NCBI GenBank assembly: GCA_910584195.1
Contig: CAJTYV010000017.1
Coordinates: 3,110-67,109, forward strand
Direction: 5' to 3'
Origin: an uncultured Ruminococcus sp.
GTDB lineage: Bacteria; Bacillota; Clostridia; Oscillospirales; Ruminococcaceae
DNA length: 64,000 nucleotides
Position numbers and translations under genes: made by a program. Below the pieces are notes generated by a model. The model made no database searches and was not told the origin of the DNA. It worked only from the letters and a program-made list of their open reading frames with translations. Shown one piece after another: positions 1 through 7,117 of the stretch (position 1 is its first letter; each line of letters opens with the position of its first letter).

Positions 1-69
1 AAGCAGTGGAAATTTAAAATATCCGATCTTGATGCATGGATAAAAAGTGGCAAGAGTGCCAATATATAA
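1..69 (+). CDS. C-terminal fragment of an excisionase-type helix-turn-helix DNA-binding protein
   Basis: The frame is open from base 1 and stops with TAA at 67-69, giving 22 residues that end in DLDAWIKSGKSANI. The pattern of a basic Trp-Lys-Phe stretch followed by an 'I..LD.WI' helix is typical of the last part of excisionase-family/MerR-like HTH domains that end in a short basic tail. The gene begins outside the window. Its stop lies 13 bases before the methyltransferase ATG, so the two may be co-transcribed. In mobile islands such proteins act as excisionases or as small controller proteins of restriction-modification units. The fragment is too short to choose between these. Confidence 0.5.
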   Translation, partial: KQWKFKISDLDAWIKSGKSANI

Positions 70-82
70 AAGGAGTCAATCA

Positions 83-2905
83 ATGGCAATTAACCCGATT
101 GAGCTAAGTCGTGAATATTACAAGTTTATCGATGCCTTCTCTCAAACAGAATATGAAGATGAAAAACTGCTCGGTAAGTTTTATACAGATTATTCTGTAG
201 CCGATAATATGATTGATATTGTTCTTGAAAATATCGAGTGGGAAGAATATAGAAAAGGCATTAAAGTTATAGATCCCTTTTGTGGTGATGGAAGACTTAT
301 ACTAAGTCTTTTGACGAGTATGAAAAAGAGAAATCTTTTAAATGGAATTACCATATATATTTCTATTTGGGATATAGATTCAAATGCAGTGAACTATGCT
401 AAAGGAATTATCAGTACATATTGTAATGACAATGGAATCATTTTTGAGCTTGAGGCACGTGTATCAGATGCATTTGTTTCTTATTACCCATATATTCACT
501 CTTATGATATATGCGTAACTAATCCGCCGTGGAGCCTAATAAAGCCACAGAAATTATTCCAAAAAAGTATCACTGAAGAAATGCAGGAACAGTACCGTTC
601 AACTCTTGAATCTTACGATTCATATATGAAGGATGCGTTCGCTTTATCACAACCTTCTTCTAAATTTGGAAAGTGGGGAACAAATCTTGCACGTTGTGGA
701 ACAGAATTAGCTATGCGCTTGATACAGTATTCTGGGATTTGTGGTATTGTATCTCCGGCTTCACTTTTTAATGATCAAGTTTCTGGCAAACTTCGTGCTT
801 GGATTTTTGAAAATTACCGTTTAATCAATGTATCATACTACCCGGCAGAATTGAAATTGTATGGTTGCGCAGATGTTTCAAGCGTAACCTTTGTGGCCAA
901 AAGAGGCGTTACCGACCAAGCACTGGATGTAAAGATGTTTTCTGATAGAACCACCTTCAAGCAAAGAAAACTTGAAAAAGCTGTGTTCGAATTTATAAAA
1001 CAAAAAGGATATGGACTTCCTTTGAAAACAGGGATTGAAGCTATTCCTATAATGATGTTCCTTGAAGAATTACCAACAACTCAGGAATTCTGTTGCAAAT
1101 GCAAGTTATCTTTTGCACGTGAAATGGATGAAACTCGTTTTAAAGAAAGAATATTAGATTCAGGTGAAATTGAATTTGCTAAGGGGTATATGGTTGATCG
1201 CTTTAAATTCACAAGTGCCAATCTCTATCTTAACGAATCAGTATATACACCACCGATTAGTTCCTTCAAACCAAAATTAGTATGGCGTGATGTTTCAAGA
1301 GATTCACAATTACGAAGAGTTAAAGCTACAATTCTACCTTCAGGTTATATCTGTGGCAACTCGCTTGGCGTAATTTATTGCGAAGAAAAAATGACACCAT
1401 ACTTGAAAGTACTACTTGCGATTTTTAACTCAATGGTATTTGAGTATCAAGCGAGAAGTTTACTTGTTTCAAACCATGTTTCTGCTGGAATAATAAAGCA
1501 GATCCATGTACCTGAACCTGTTTTATCAGATGAGATTATTTCATTAATTGATAAGCAACTTAACGGCGATGACATGGAAGAATTGCTTGAATTAGCAGTT
1601 GCAAAGATGTACGGATTATCAATAGAGTGCTATGAGGTCATCGTTCGCTCTTTTGATATTCATGAAGATTTAAAGGATAGGCTAATAAAACAATATGCTG
1701 AGTTCAAAGGCAGAAATGGAGAAATATCACATATGATTTATAATCACTATGCTTCCACGCTTAGCGATTTGGATATGCAGATAGTACATTGTGTTCCTCC
1801 CGGAGGAAATTGGAAAAATATCCCTGAGAGTGTACCATCACAACGACTGGCTCAAATTCGTGAAAGTTATAAGGCAGGAAAAGGAAGCAGATCCACATAT
1901 TATGGAAGACTTCGCCCAGATATGCCTGCTTACACAATAAACACATATTTCAACAGGCCCGGAAACGGCTGTCATATTCATTACGAACAGGATCGAACCA
2001 TTTCACAACGTGAAGCTGCAAGATTTCAGAGTTTTCCAGACTCTTTTGAATTTATAGGTTCTATCGGTGCAGTAAATAACCAAATCGGTAATGCTGTTCC
2101 CCCGTTGTTGGCTTATCAAATTGCAAAGACTCTTCCTTTCAAAGGTCAATTTATAGACTTGTTTTGTGGAGCTGGAGGACTTGCTTTAGGCTTTATCTGG
2201 GCGGGGTGGAAACCTATTATTGGAAATGATATTGATAAATATGCAATTGAGACACATAAGAGAAATATCGGCGGTTCGGCAATCGTTGGAGATATCAACA
2301 CAGATGAAATTCAAAGAATAATTGTGGAAAAAGCTATGGAAGCCCGAAAAAGCAACCCTCATTTACCACTATTTGTTCTTGGCGGTCCGCCTTGTCAAGG
2401 CTTTTCAACTGCAAATACAAGGCGAGGAGCCGATGATTTAAGAAACTGGCTATTTAAGTCTTATGCACATATCGTAGAAATGATTAGACCTGAAGGATTT
2501 GTGTTTGAAAATGTTAGAGGGATTCTTAATATGGATAAAGGTCGATTCTTCGAAATGATAAAGGTCGAATTAAAGGAATGCGTTGATGAAATTAAAGTGA
2601 ACCAAGTATCAGCTGCAAATTATGGTGTTCCGCAGCGCCGAGACAGAGTTATTATTATTGGCGGAAAGAAAAAAATGGTAGACGAGTTCTCGATACCTGA
2701 GATATCGTGCGTTCCGAAAAACGGACAACTCTCTATGCTGCCAACGGTTATAGGTGTCGAAGATGCAATTGGCGATTTGCCTTCTTTGAACCCCGGCGAA
2801 GATGGGAGCAGTTTTGATTATCGCTTTCCCGCTTCAAATCCATACCAGAAGTTTATGCGCGGTCTTATAACACCCGATGAATACCTCGAAAGTTATGCAC
2901 ATTAA
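83..2905 (+). CDS. Fused DNA methyltransferase: N6-adenine domain plus circularly permuted cytosine-C5 domain
   Basis: A 940-aa bifunctional DNA modification enzyme. The N-terminal half has an adenine methyltransferase fold: SAM motif DPFCGDGRL (res 64-72) and catalytic NPPW (147-150), followed by a target-recognition region. The C-terminal half is a C5-cytosine enzyme with motifs out of order. Motif IX-like SQREAARFQSFPD and motif X GNAVPP (about 669) come before motif I FIDLFCGAGG (690-699), motif IV GGPPCQGFS (Cys771), motif VI ENVRG and motif VIII QRRDRV. The protein then ends in what looks like the start of the target-recognition region. This is the circular permutation known from M.BssHII. 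The ATG at 83 follows AGGAG at 70-74; a GTG at 47 is in frame but overlaps the upstream gene and lacks a site. The convergent neighbour is an Alw26I/Eco31I-like endonuclease, a family whose sites are methylated on C in one strand and A in the other, which fits a dual enzyme. Confidence 0.9.
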   Translation: MAINPIELSREYYKFIDAFSQTEYEDEKLLGKFYTDYSVADNMIDIVLENIEWEEYRKGIKVIDPFCGDGRLILSLLTSMKKRNLLNGITIYISIWDIDSNAVNYAKGIISTYCNDNGIIFELEARVSDAFVSYYPYIHSYDICVTNPPWSLIKPQKLFQKSITEEMQEQYRSTLESYDSYMKDAFALSQPSSKFGKWGTNLARCGTELAMRLIQYSGICGIVSPASLFNDQVSGKLRAWIFENYRLINVSYYPAELKLYGCADVSSVTFVAKRGVTDQALDVKMFSDRTTFKQRKLEKAVFEFIKQKGYGLPLKTGIEAIPIMMFLEELPTTQEFCCKCKLSFAREMDETRFKERILDSGEIEFAKGYMVDRFKFTSANLYLNESVYTPPISSFKPKLVWRDVSRDSQLRRVKATILPSGYICGNSLGVIYCEEKMTPYLKVLLAIFNSMVFEYQARSLLVSNHVSAGIIKQIHVPEPVLSDEIISLIDKQLNGDDMEELLELAVAKMYGLSIECYEVIVRSFDIHEDLKDRLIKQYAEFKGRNGEISHMIYNHYASTLSDLDMQIVHCVPPGGNWKNIPESVPSQRLAQIRESYKAGKGSRSTYYGRLRPDMPAYTINTYFNRPGNGCHIHYEQDRTISQREAARFQSFPDSFEFIGSIGAVNNQIGNAVPPLLAYQIAKTLPFKGQFIDLFCGAGGLALGFIWAGWKPIIGNDIDKYAIETHKRNIGGSAIVGDINTDEIQRIIVEKAMEARKSNPHLPLFVLGGPPCQGFSTANTRRGADDLRNWLFKSYAHIVEMIRPEGFVFENVRGILNMDKGRFFEMIKVELKECVDEIKVNQVSAANYGVPQRRDRVIIIGGKKKMVDEFSIPEISCVPKNGQLSMLPTVIGVEDAIGDLPSLNPGEDGSSFDYRFPASNPYQKFMRGLITPDEYLESYAH

Positions 2906-2950
2906 AACAAGCACCGGCCCTAAACAAAAAGGTCGGTGCTTGTTATTTTA
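2906..2950. terminator. Bidirectional terminator between the methyltransferase and endonuclease genes
   Basis: A 14-bp stem (AACAAGCACCGGCC at 2906-2919 with GGTCGGTGCTTGTT at 2931-2944, one G-T wobble) is flanked by A-rich and T-rich tracts on the two sides. It lies between two convergent stops and can end transcripts from both directions. Confidence 0.85.
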
Positions 2951-4609
2951 ATCATCAAAATTCTCTCTTGAATAACGAGGATTGTTCCAATTTTCGGATA
3001 ATTCTAATGCCACTATTTCCATAATCTGAATTATAATTTCTTTGACAGCCACGAAAGATTCATTTTGCTTGATATGCTGGTAATCAACAGATGTTAAGAA
3101 TTTTACAATCTCAGAATCAATATGTTCATCATCTGAAGAGAGTGCAGAAATAAGCTGTTGATTCAGTTGTGTCAAGCTATCTCCCACTTCGGCAAGCATA
3201 GCGAACGCCTTCTCCTTTAGTAATTCAATTTGAGAGTTAGAGTACGAGAAGCCATTTCTGTTTTCTTTTTTAGCATATTCAGCAAGTGACGAATATGCGA
3301 CTCGAATTTTTCTGGTTTTTTGAATATTAACATATCTAAGTGTACTTGTTTTTCTTGAAAACTCTACCGTTACAATCTGATTTACAATTCTGGTGGAGCC
3401 AGAGATGATTTCATAGTCATAATCCGCATACTCTAAATTCAACAGTGTGAATAAGAATAGGTACTCTTTTTTTGACATGAAATCAGCTAAAAGCATCATA
3501 GCAATGTTACGATTATCTCTCATTATTCGACTGAGTCTCAATGCGGATTCTTTGTCAGTAACCATTTCTTTGCATTTTTGCCAGATAGGATTTGCATACC
3601 AAGTTGCAACTGTTTCACCATTTTTTTCAATTTCAATCAAATGACGAACGTCAGAATAATACATTCTATTATTTTTTGCACTGTTGCATGGTTTGCAAAG
3701 AAACTGAAATTCTGGCCTGTGACAAAAGCCAAGCGAAATCGGTCCTATATGGTCTGCACTACAAGGGCGTGGATGATGCCCGCCACTAGCCGCGTTTGCA
3801 CATTGCTCTTTTTTCATATCAGGGTTTGAATTTATGAAACCCATCAACTTATTCGCAGTAATCCAGTTTCCATCGCTCCAGTTTTCAAAGGCTCTTCTGT
3901 CCGTGGAATACGATGCGAGATTTTCCTTTGAACGGCCTTTATCTGCAGTGGAGCGACAACAGCGGTTGAATGTATGAAATCCATCAAGACGATCCGGTGG
4001 ATTTGACATAGCTCCGGGACTTAGCATACTTGGCTCCTGTGGAATGTAATTATTTTCAATCCAAGAAGTCCAAACTGAAAGATCATGAGATAAAGAAGGG
4101 ATTTCTTTTACCTGAGTACATTTTAATAAACCGGGTAAGACATCAAATGCTTTATCGCCATATGTATCAACAAATTCCGCTATAAAGTCAAAGATATGAG
4201 TGGTTTCTGTCATCTCAACAGTTCCGTCAAAAAAAGGAAGCTTTTGCACCCGTTTCATAAAATTAGAAGACAGATAGCAATAACGGATATCCATTATTCG
4301 ACCACAATATTTGCAAGGATGCAGTTTTGTAGGGTGTATTGCTTTAGCTACCTTACTAATCCATTTATCTTCATCTGTACTAATGCCAATTTCAGCCGCT
4401 TTTTCTCGCCACCATTGATAGCGACGGTCATGTGTAAACTGGAAAATACCAGCACCTCTATTTGAGGGTGCTTCCCATTGAATGGTACCATCTTCATGCC
4501 TTAAATCTGGCATTCCTGCATAATTAGGATGGTTTACTATTTCTTCTTCATACTGAAGAAATGCTTCGTTTGCTTCATAATTTGATTTTTTTTCGCCTTT
4601 CTTTGCCAT
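2948..4609 (-). CDS. Type II restriction endonuclease, Alw26I/Eco31I/Esp3I-like, HNH active site
   Basis: A 553-aa protein with a Cys/His-rich HNH nuclease core. CSADHIGPIS (Asp286-His287) begins the beta-beta-alpha-metal fold, FLCKPCNSAKNNRM supplies the zinc-like Cys pair, and Asn313/Asn314 close the motif. A second Cys-x2-Cys (CKYCGR) lies nearer the N-terminus. The N-terminal part (YEEEIVNHPNYAGMPDL and WWREKAAEIGI) resembles, from memory, the Alw26I/Eco31I/Esp3I family of type IIS enzymes that cut outside GTCTC-type sites. I chose the ATG at 4609 because AGGAGG sits six bases upstream; longer in-frame starts at 4645 and 4615 lie before or against this site and would overlap the upstream gene. 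It converges on the dual methyltransferase, and the pair is read as one restriction-modification unit. The exact recognition sequence is inferred only from the family. Confidence 0.75.
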   Translation of the reverse strand: MAKKGEKKSNYEANEAFLQYEEEIVNHPNYAGMPDLRHEDGTIQWEAPSNRGAGIFQFTHDRRYQWWREKAAEIGISTDEDKWISKVAKAIHPTKLHPCKYCGRIMDIRYCYLSSNFMKRVQKLPFFDGTVEMTETTHIFDFIAEFVDTYGDKAFDVLPGLLKCTQVKEIPSLSHDLSVWTSWIENNYIPQEPSMLSPGAMSNPPDRLDGFHTFNRCCRSTADKGRSKENLASYSTDRRAFENWSDGNWITANKLMGFINSNPDMKKEQCANAASGGHHPRPCSADHIGPISLGFCHRPEFQFLCKPCNSAKNNRMYYSDVRHLIEIEKNGETVATWYANPIWQKCKEMVTDKESALRLSRIMRDNRNIAMMLLADFMSKKEYLFLFTLLNLEYADYDYEIISGSTRIVNQIVTVEFSRKTSTLRYVNIQKTRKIRVAYSSLAEYAKKENRNGFSYSNSQIELLKEKAFAMLAEVGDSLTQLNQQLISALSSDDEHIDSEIVKFLTSVDYQHIKQNESFVAVKEIIIQIMEIVALELSENWNNPRYSRENFDD

Positions 4610-4622
4610 AAACATCCTCCTT

Positions 4623-5270
4623 CTACTTAAAAAGATGAAATTCATTCCTGGTAAACCCCATATCTAAAGCACGATACATATATCTTGCAGCGATTGAGGA
4701 ATACGGCTTCCATTTATTACATTTTTTAATTACATCTTGTCTGGAGCATTTATCTGTTTTATAAAGCCATCTATACACCTGCATAAAAGCCCCGTCTTCA
4801 AATGGAAGAACATCTTGCCGATTTAATATAAAAATCAAATACATCTTTGCGGTCCATGTGCCTATACCTTTTATGCTTGTTAAACTTTTAATAATCTCAT
4901 CATCATCCAAATGATGGAAATCTTCTAAGCACAGATTACCTTCAGCGATTTTATGAGTGATATTCTGAATGCAAGCAGCTTTTGCGCTTGATGTTCCAAT
5001 TCCACGCAATTCCAAATTAGATAAACACGATACGGAAGAAACATTAACTTCTCCGTTACATAAATCTACTAAACGACCATATATCTTTTGACCTGCTTTT
5101 ATTGAAAGCATCTGCTCTATAACTTCGTGAATAAGAAAAGCATATCCATCATTATGAGGAACGTAAGAAATATCGCCTATCATTGTTATAAGCTTTGAAA
5201 GCCGTTTATCTTTGCTACTCAGATAACGAATCGATGCGGATTCTTGATTTAAAACTATTAGTTCACTCAC
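4623..5270 (-). CDS. HhH-GPD DNA glycosylase, AlkA-like
   Basis: A 215-aa base-excision-repair protein. The helix-hairpin-helix LTSIKGIGTWTAKMYLIF is followed by VLPFEDGAF, where Asp159 sits at the place of the catalytic Asp of AlkA-type 3-methyladenine glycosylases. An earlier LRGIGTSSAKA supplies the first hairpin. No Cys cluster for an iron-sulphur centre is visible, which argues against EndoIII/MutY. The start is GTG at 5270 behind AGGTGAT. It lies 13 bases upstream of the restriction enzyme gene on the same strand and downstream of the ASCH gene, so the three appear to form one operon. The natural substrate is unknown. Next to a cytosine methyltransferase, repair of deaminated 5-methylcytosine (T:G mismatch) is a plausible but untested role; alkylation repair is the default family function. 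Confidence 0.8.
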   Translation of the reverse strand: MSELIVLNQESASIRYLSSKDKRLSKLITMIGDISYVPHNDGYAFLIHEVIEQMLSIKAGQKIYGRLVDLCNGEVNVSSVSCLSNLELRGIGTSSAKAACIQNITHKIAEGNLCLEDFHHLDDDEIIKSLTSIKGIGTWTAKMYLIFILNRQDVLPFEDGAFMQVYRWLYKTDKCSRQDVIKKCNKWKPYSSIAARYMYRALDMGFTRNEFHLFK

Positions 5271-5320
5271 TCTATCACCTCATGAAGTAATCATGGAATA
5301 AAAGATTTTGATAAAATCAC

Positions 5321-5770
5321 TTATATTTCTATCGAAAAATCGTGAGAATTGTATTTGCATTCATTAATTGGATGTATCTTTGATTCAATTAGATGCAATA
5401 ATTCGATATTCTTATCCAAAATATAGTATGACTGAGGGGCAAAAAACTTTGGAATGCTCTGTTTAATATCAGAAAGAGACAAAGATGTGGTAGCTTGTAC
5501 CGAACGAATGGGCATACCATATAAATACTGATTGGGCTTATATCCATCGTGGAGAGCCTGGGAATAGAGGGTCGAACCCACAGGAACCTTTGACATATCA
5601 ATTCTTTTTCCAAGTTCAATTATCCCTTTTATTTCCATGCATGGGCTTGTTATATACATGTAGACCAAAGTTTCCTCATCAGTGTATCTGCTACGAAATT
5701 CTATGAGTTTAGTCTGAGCGATTATTCTATCATAAACAGATGGCCAAAAGCTCATGAGTATTTTTTTCAT
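5321..5770 (-). CDS. ASCH-domain (PUA-like fold) protein
   Basis: A 149-aa protein starting MKKILMSFWPSVYDRIIAQT. An EFRSRY segment and the later MEIKGIIELG strand follow the ASCH pattern (a short 'K-I-L-S-I-P' strand, a helix ending in the E-F-R motif, then a beta strand). ASCH domains share the PUA/EVE fold and are thought to bind RNA or modified nucleic acids; some are hydrolases. The ATG at 5770 has GGATAGGATAT before it; a longer in-frame start at 5794 has no site. It is the first gene of the minus-strand ASCH-glycosylase-endonuclease operon and its promoter shares the palindromic region with the divergent WYL regulator. Function here is not known; reading or protecting modified bases is only a suggestion. 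Confidence 0.65.
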   Translation of the reverse strand: MKKILMSFWPSVYDRIIAQTKLIEFRSRYTDEETLVYMYITSPCMEIKGIIELGKRIDMSKVPVGSTLYSQALHDGYKPNQYLYGMPIRSVQATTSLSLSDIKQSIPKFFAPQSYYILDKNIELLHLIESKIHPINECKYNSHDFSIEI

Positions 5771-5866
5771 ATATCCTATCCTTCCCGTTTCCATATTGAA
5801 CTCGACTACTTATGTACATATTCCAGTATAGCACGTTTTAGTTGAAAAAGCAATCGTATTCTACAA

Positions 5867-5952
5867 TATCACATAAATATCACTTATGTCAATTTACTGT
5901 CACATTCTTGTGACAGTTGCGAATTGACATATGAACCATAATGTGATAGCAT
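5867..5952. promoter_or_regulatory. Divergent promoters with nested palindromic operator
   Basis: A perfect inverted repeat ACTGTCACA/TGTGACAGT (5896-5904 and 5909-5917) sits inside outer arms TGTCAATT (5887-5894) and AATTGACA (5922-5929). A third pair, TATCACAT (5867-5874) and ATGTGATA (5941-5948), encloses both. The outer arms are also the two -35 boxes (TTGACA reading right at 5924-5929 and reading left at 5892-5887). A -10-like TAGCAT follows on the plus strand at 5947-5952 after 17 bases; leftward, TATTGT follows at about 18 bases. A dimeric regulator here would block both promoters. The WYL protein encoded next door is the obvious candidate. Confidence 0.75.
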
Positions 5953-5984
5953 AAAGGTATATGATGGAAAAGGAGTAGGTTGAC

Positions 5985-6968
5985 ATGCAAAAGAACAAAT
6001 TACTGCTGCTGACCGAAATCTTGAAGCAACAGTCCGATGCTGAGCATCCCATTACAACAAACGCTTTGATTGACAAGCTATCTAGCCATGGCATTTCATG
6101 TGATCGAAGAACTCTGGCAAGAGATATATCGCAGTTACAGGATATGGGTTACTCTCTCAAACGTGTTAAAGTCGGACACAGCAATGCTTTTTATTTGGAA
6201 CATAACAATTTCTCCTTAGCTGAATTGAAGATTCTCATTGATGCTGTTCAGGCTTCTTCTGTTATACCGGAAGACATGACTAATGCTTTAATCGAAAAAA
6301 TAGCAAATCTCGGTGGAACTCACTGTGCTGAACTGCTCAATCAGAACAGGATTCGCTTTAACATCAGAAAGCAAACCAATAACAGTGTCCTAGATACAAT
6401 CGCTATTATTGAAGAATCTTTCAAAAGGCAGACGCAGGTGTCCTTCTTCTATTTCAAGCATGACGAGCATGGGAACAGAGTATATCAGCGAGACAAGGAA
6501 AGATATGTCGTAGATCCCATAGCCCTAATCTATACGGATGATAAATATTATTTGCGTTGTTATAATCCATATAGGAAGGAATACCGTAATTATCGTATTG
6601 ATCGCATTGAGGATGTTCAGCATCTCGACAGCGTGATTGGTGATCAAGCTCTTGTTTCTGCTAAGGAACTTGAAACATATACCTCAAAGACAATTAAAAT
6701 GTATGGTGGGCCAGAAGAAAAAGTAGTATTAGAATTCACAGAAGCTCTAATAGATGTGATTTATGACCAATTCGGTCTAGATACAAAGATAGAACGATTA
6801 GACGATAATCGGTATAAAGCTACGGTTAAAGTACAAATCAGTGGTACATTTTGGGGATGGTTCTTTCAATTTCCTGATCAAATGCAGATAATATCTCCGA
6901 AGACTGTCTCTGCACAATGTCAGGAATGGGCCATGAAAGCACTACATGATAAAGCAGAGGAGGTGTAA
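5985..6968 (+). CDS. WYL-domain transcriptional regulator
   Basis: A 327-aa protein with an N-terminal winged helix-turn-helix (res about 1-60, CDRRTLARDISQL as recognition region), a central WYL-type domain (RYVVDPIALIYTDDKYYLRCYNP, then YRNYRIDRI) and a C-terminal WCX-like region. WYL proteins sense nucleic acids or nucleotides and often control defence genes (CapW and BrxR are examples). AAGGAG precedes the ATG by a normal distance. It is the first gene of a plus-strand operon with the 37-aa Cys-rich ORF and the CoiA-like gene, and it faces the restriction-modification/ASCH operon across the nested operator, so autoregulation and control of both sides is likely. DNA binding is inferred from the fold. 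Confidence 0.88.
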   Translation: MQKNKLLLLTEILKQQSDAEHPITTNALIDKLSSHGISCDRRTLARDISQLQDMGYSLKRVKVGHSNAFYLEHNNFSLAELKILIDAVQASSVIPEDMTNALIEKIANLGGTHCAELLNQNRIRFNIRKQTNNSVLDTIAIIEESFKRQTQVSFFYFKHDEHGNRVYQRDKERYVVDPIALIYTDDKYYLRCYNPYRKEYRNYRIDRIEDVQHLDSVIGDQALVSAKELETYTSKTIKMYGGPEEKVVLEFTEALIDVIYDQFGLDTKIERLDDNRYKATVKVQISGTFWGWFFQFPDQMQIISPKTVSAQCQEWAMKALHDKAEEV

Positions 6969-7082
6969 ATGATGGATGCAACAGAGCGTTGTTGGGAAAC
7001 CGGCGAATATAATGATGATTGTATATGCGAACTGTGCGATCATAAAGATGAATGTAGCGGATATGAAGAGGATGATGATTAA
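6969..7082 (+). CDS. Cys-rich acidic microprotein (37 aa)
   Basis: ATG at 6969 (a second ATG follows directly) is preceded by AGGAGG inside the 3' end of the WYL gene and abuts its stop codon. The product is 37 aa with five Cys, four of them in the spacing CICELCDHKDEC, and ends in a run of Glu/Asp. The motif suggests a small zinc-binding knuckle. The strong ribosome-binding site, the tight coupling to the WYL gene, and the position ahead of the CoiA-like gene support real translation. Its role is unknown. Confidence 0.6.
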   Translation: MMDATERCWETGEYNDDCICELCDHKDECSGYEEDDD

Positions 7083-7117
7083 TTGATAGTCATCGTTAAA
7101 ATGGGCGAGGTGTTTTT

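Noticed and set aside
4610..4645. Longer start for the restriction enzyme gene (MNFIFLSRRR...)
   Set aside because: It would overlap the glycosylase gene and lies upstream of the AGGAGG that fits the ATG at 4609.
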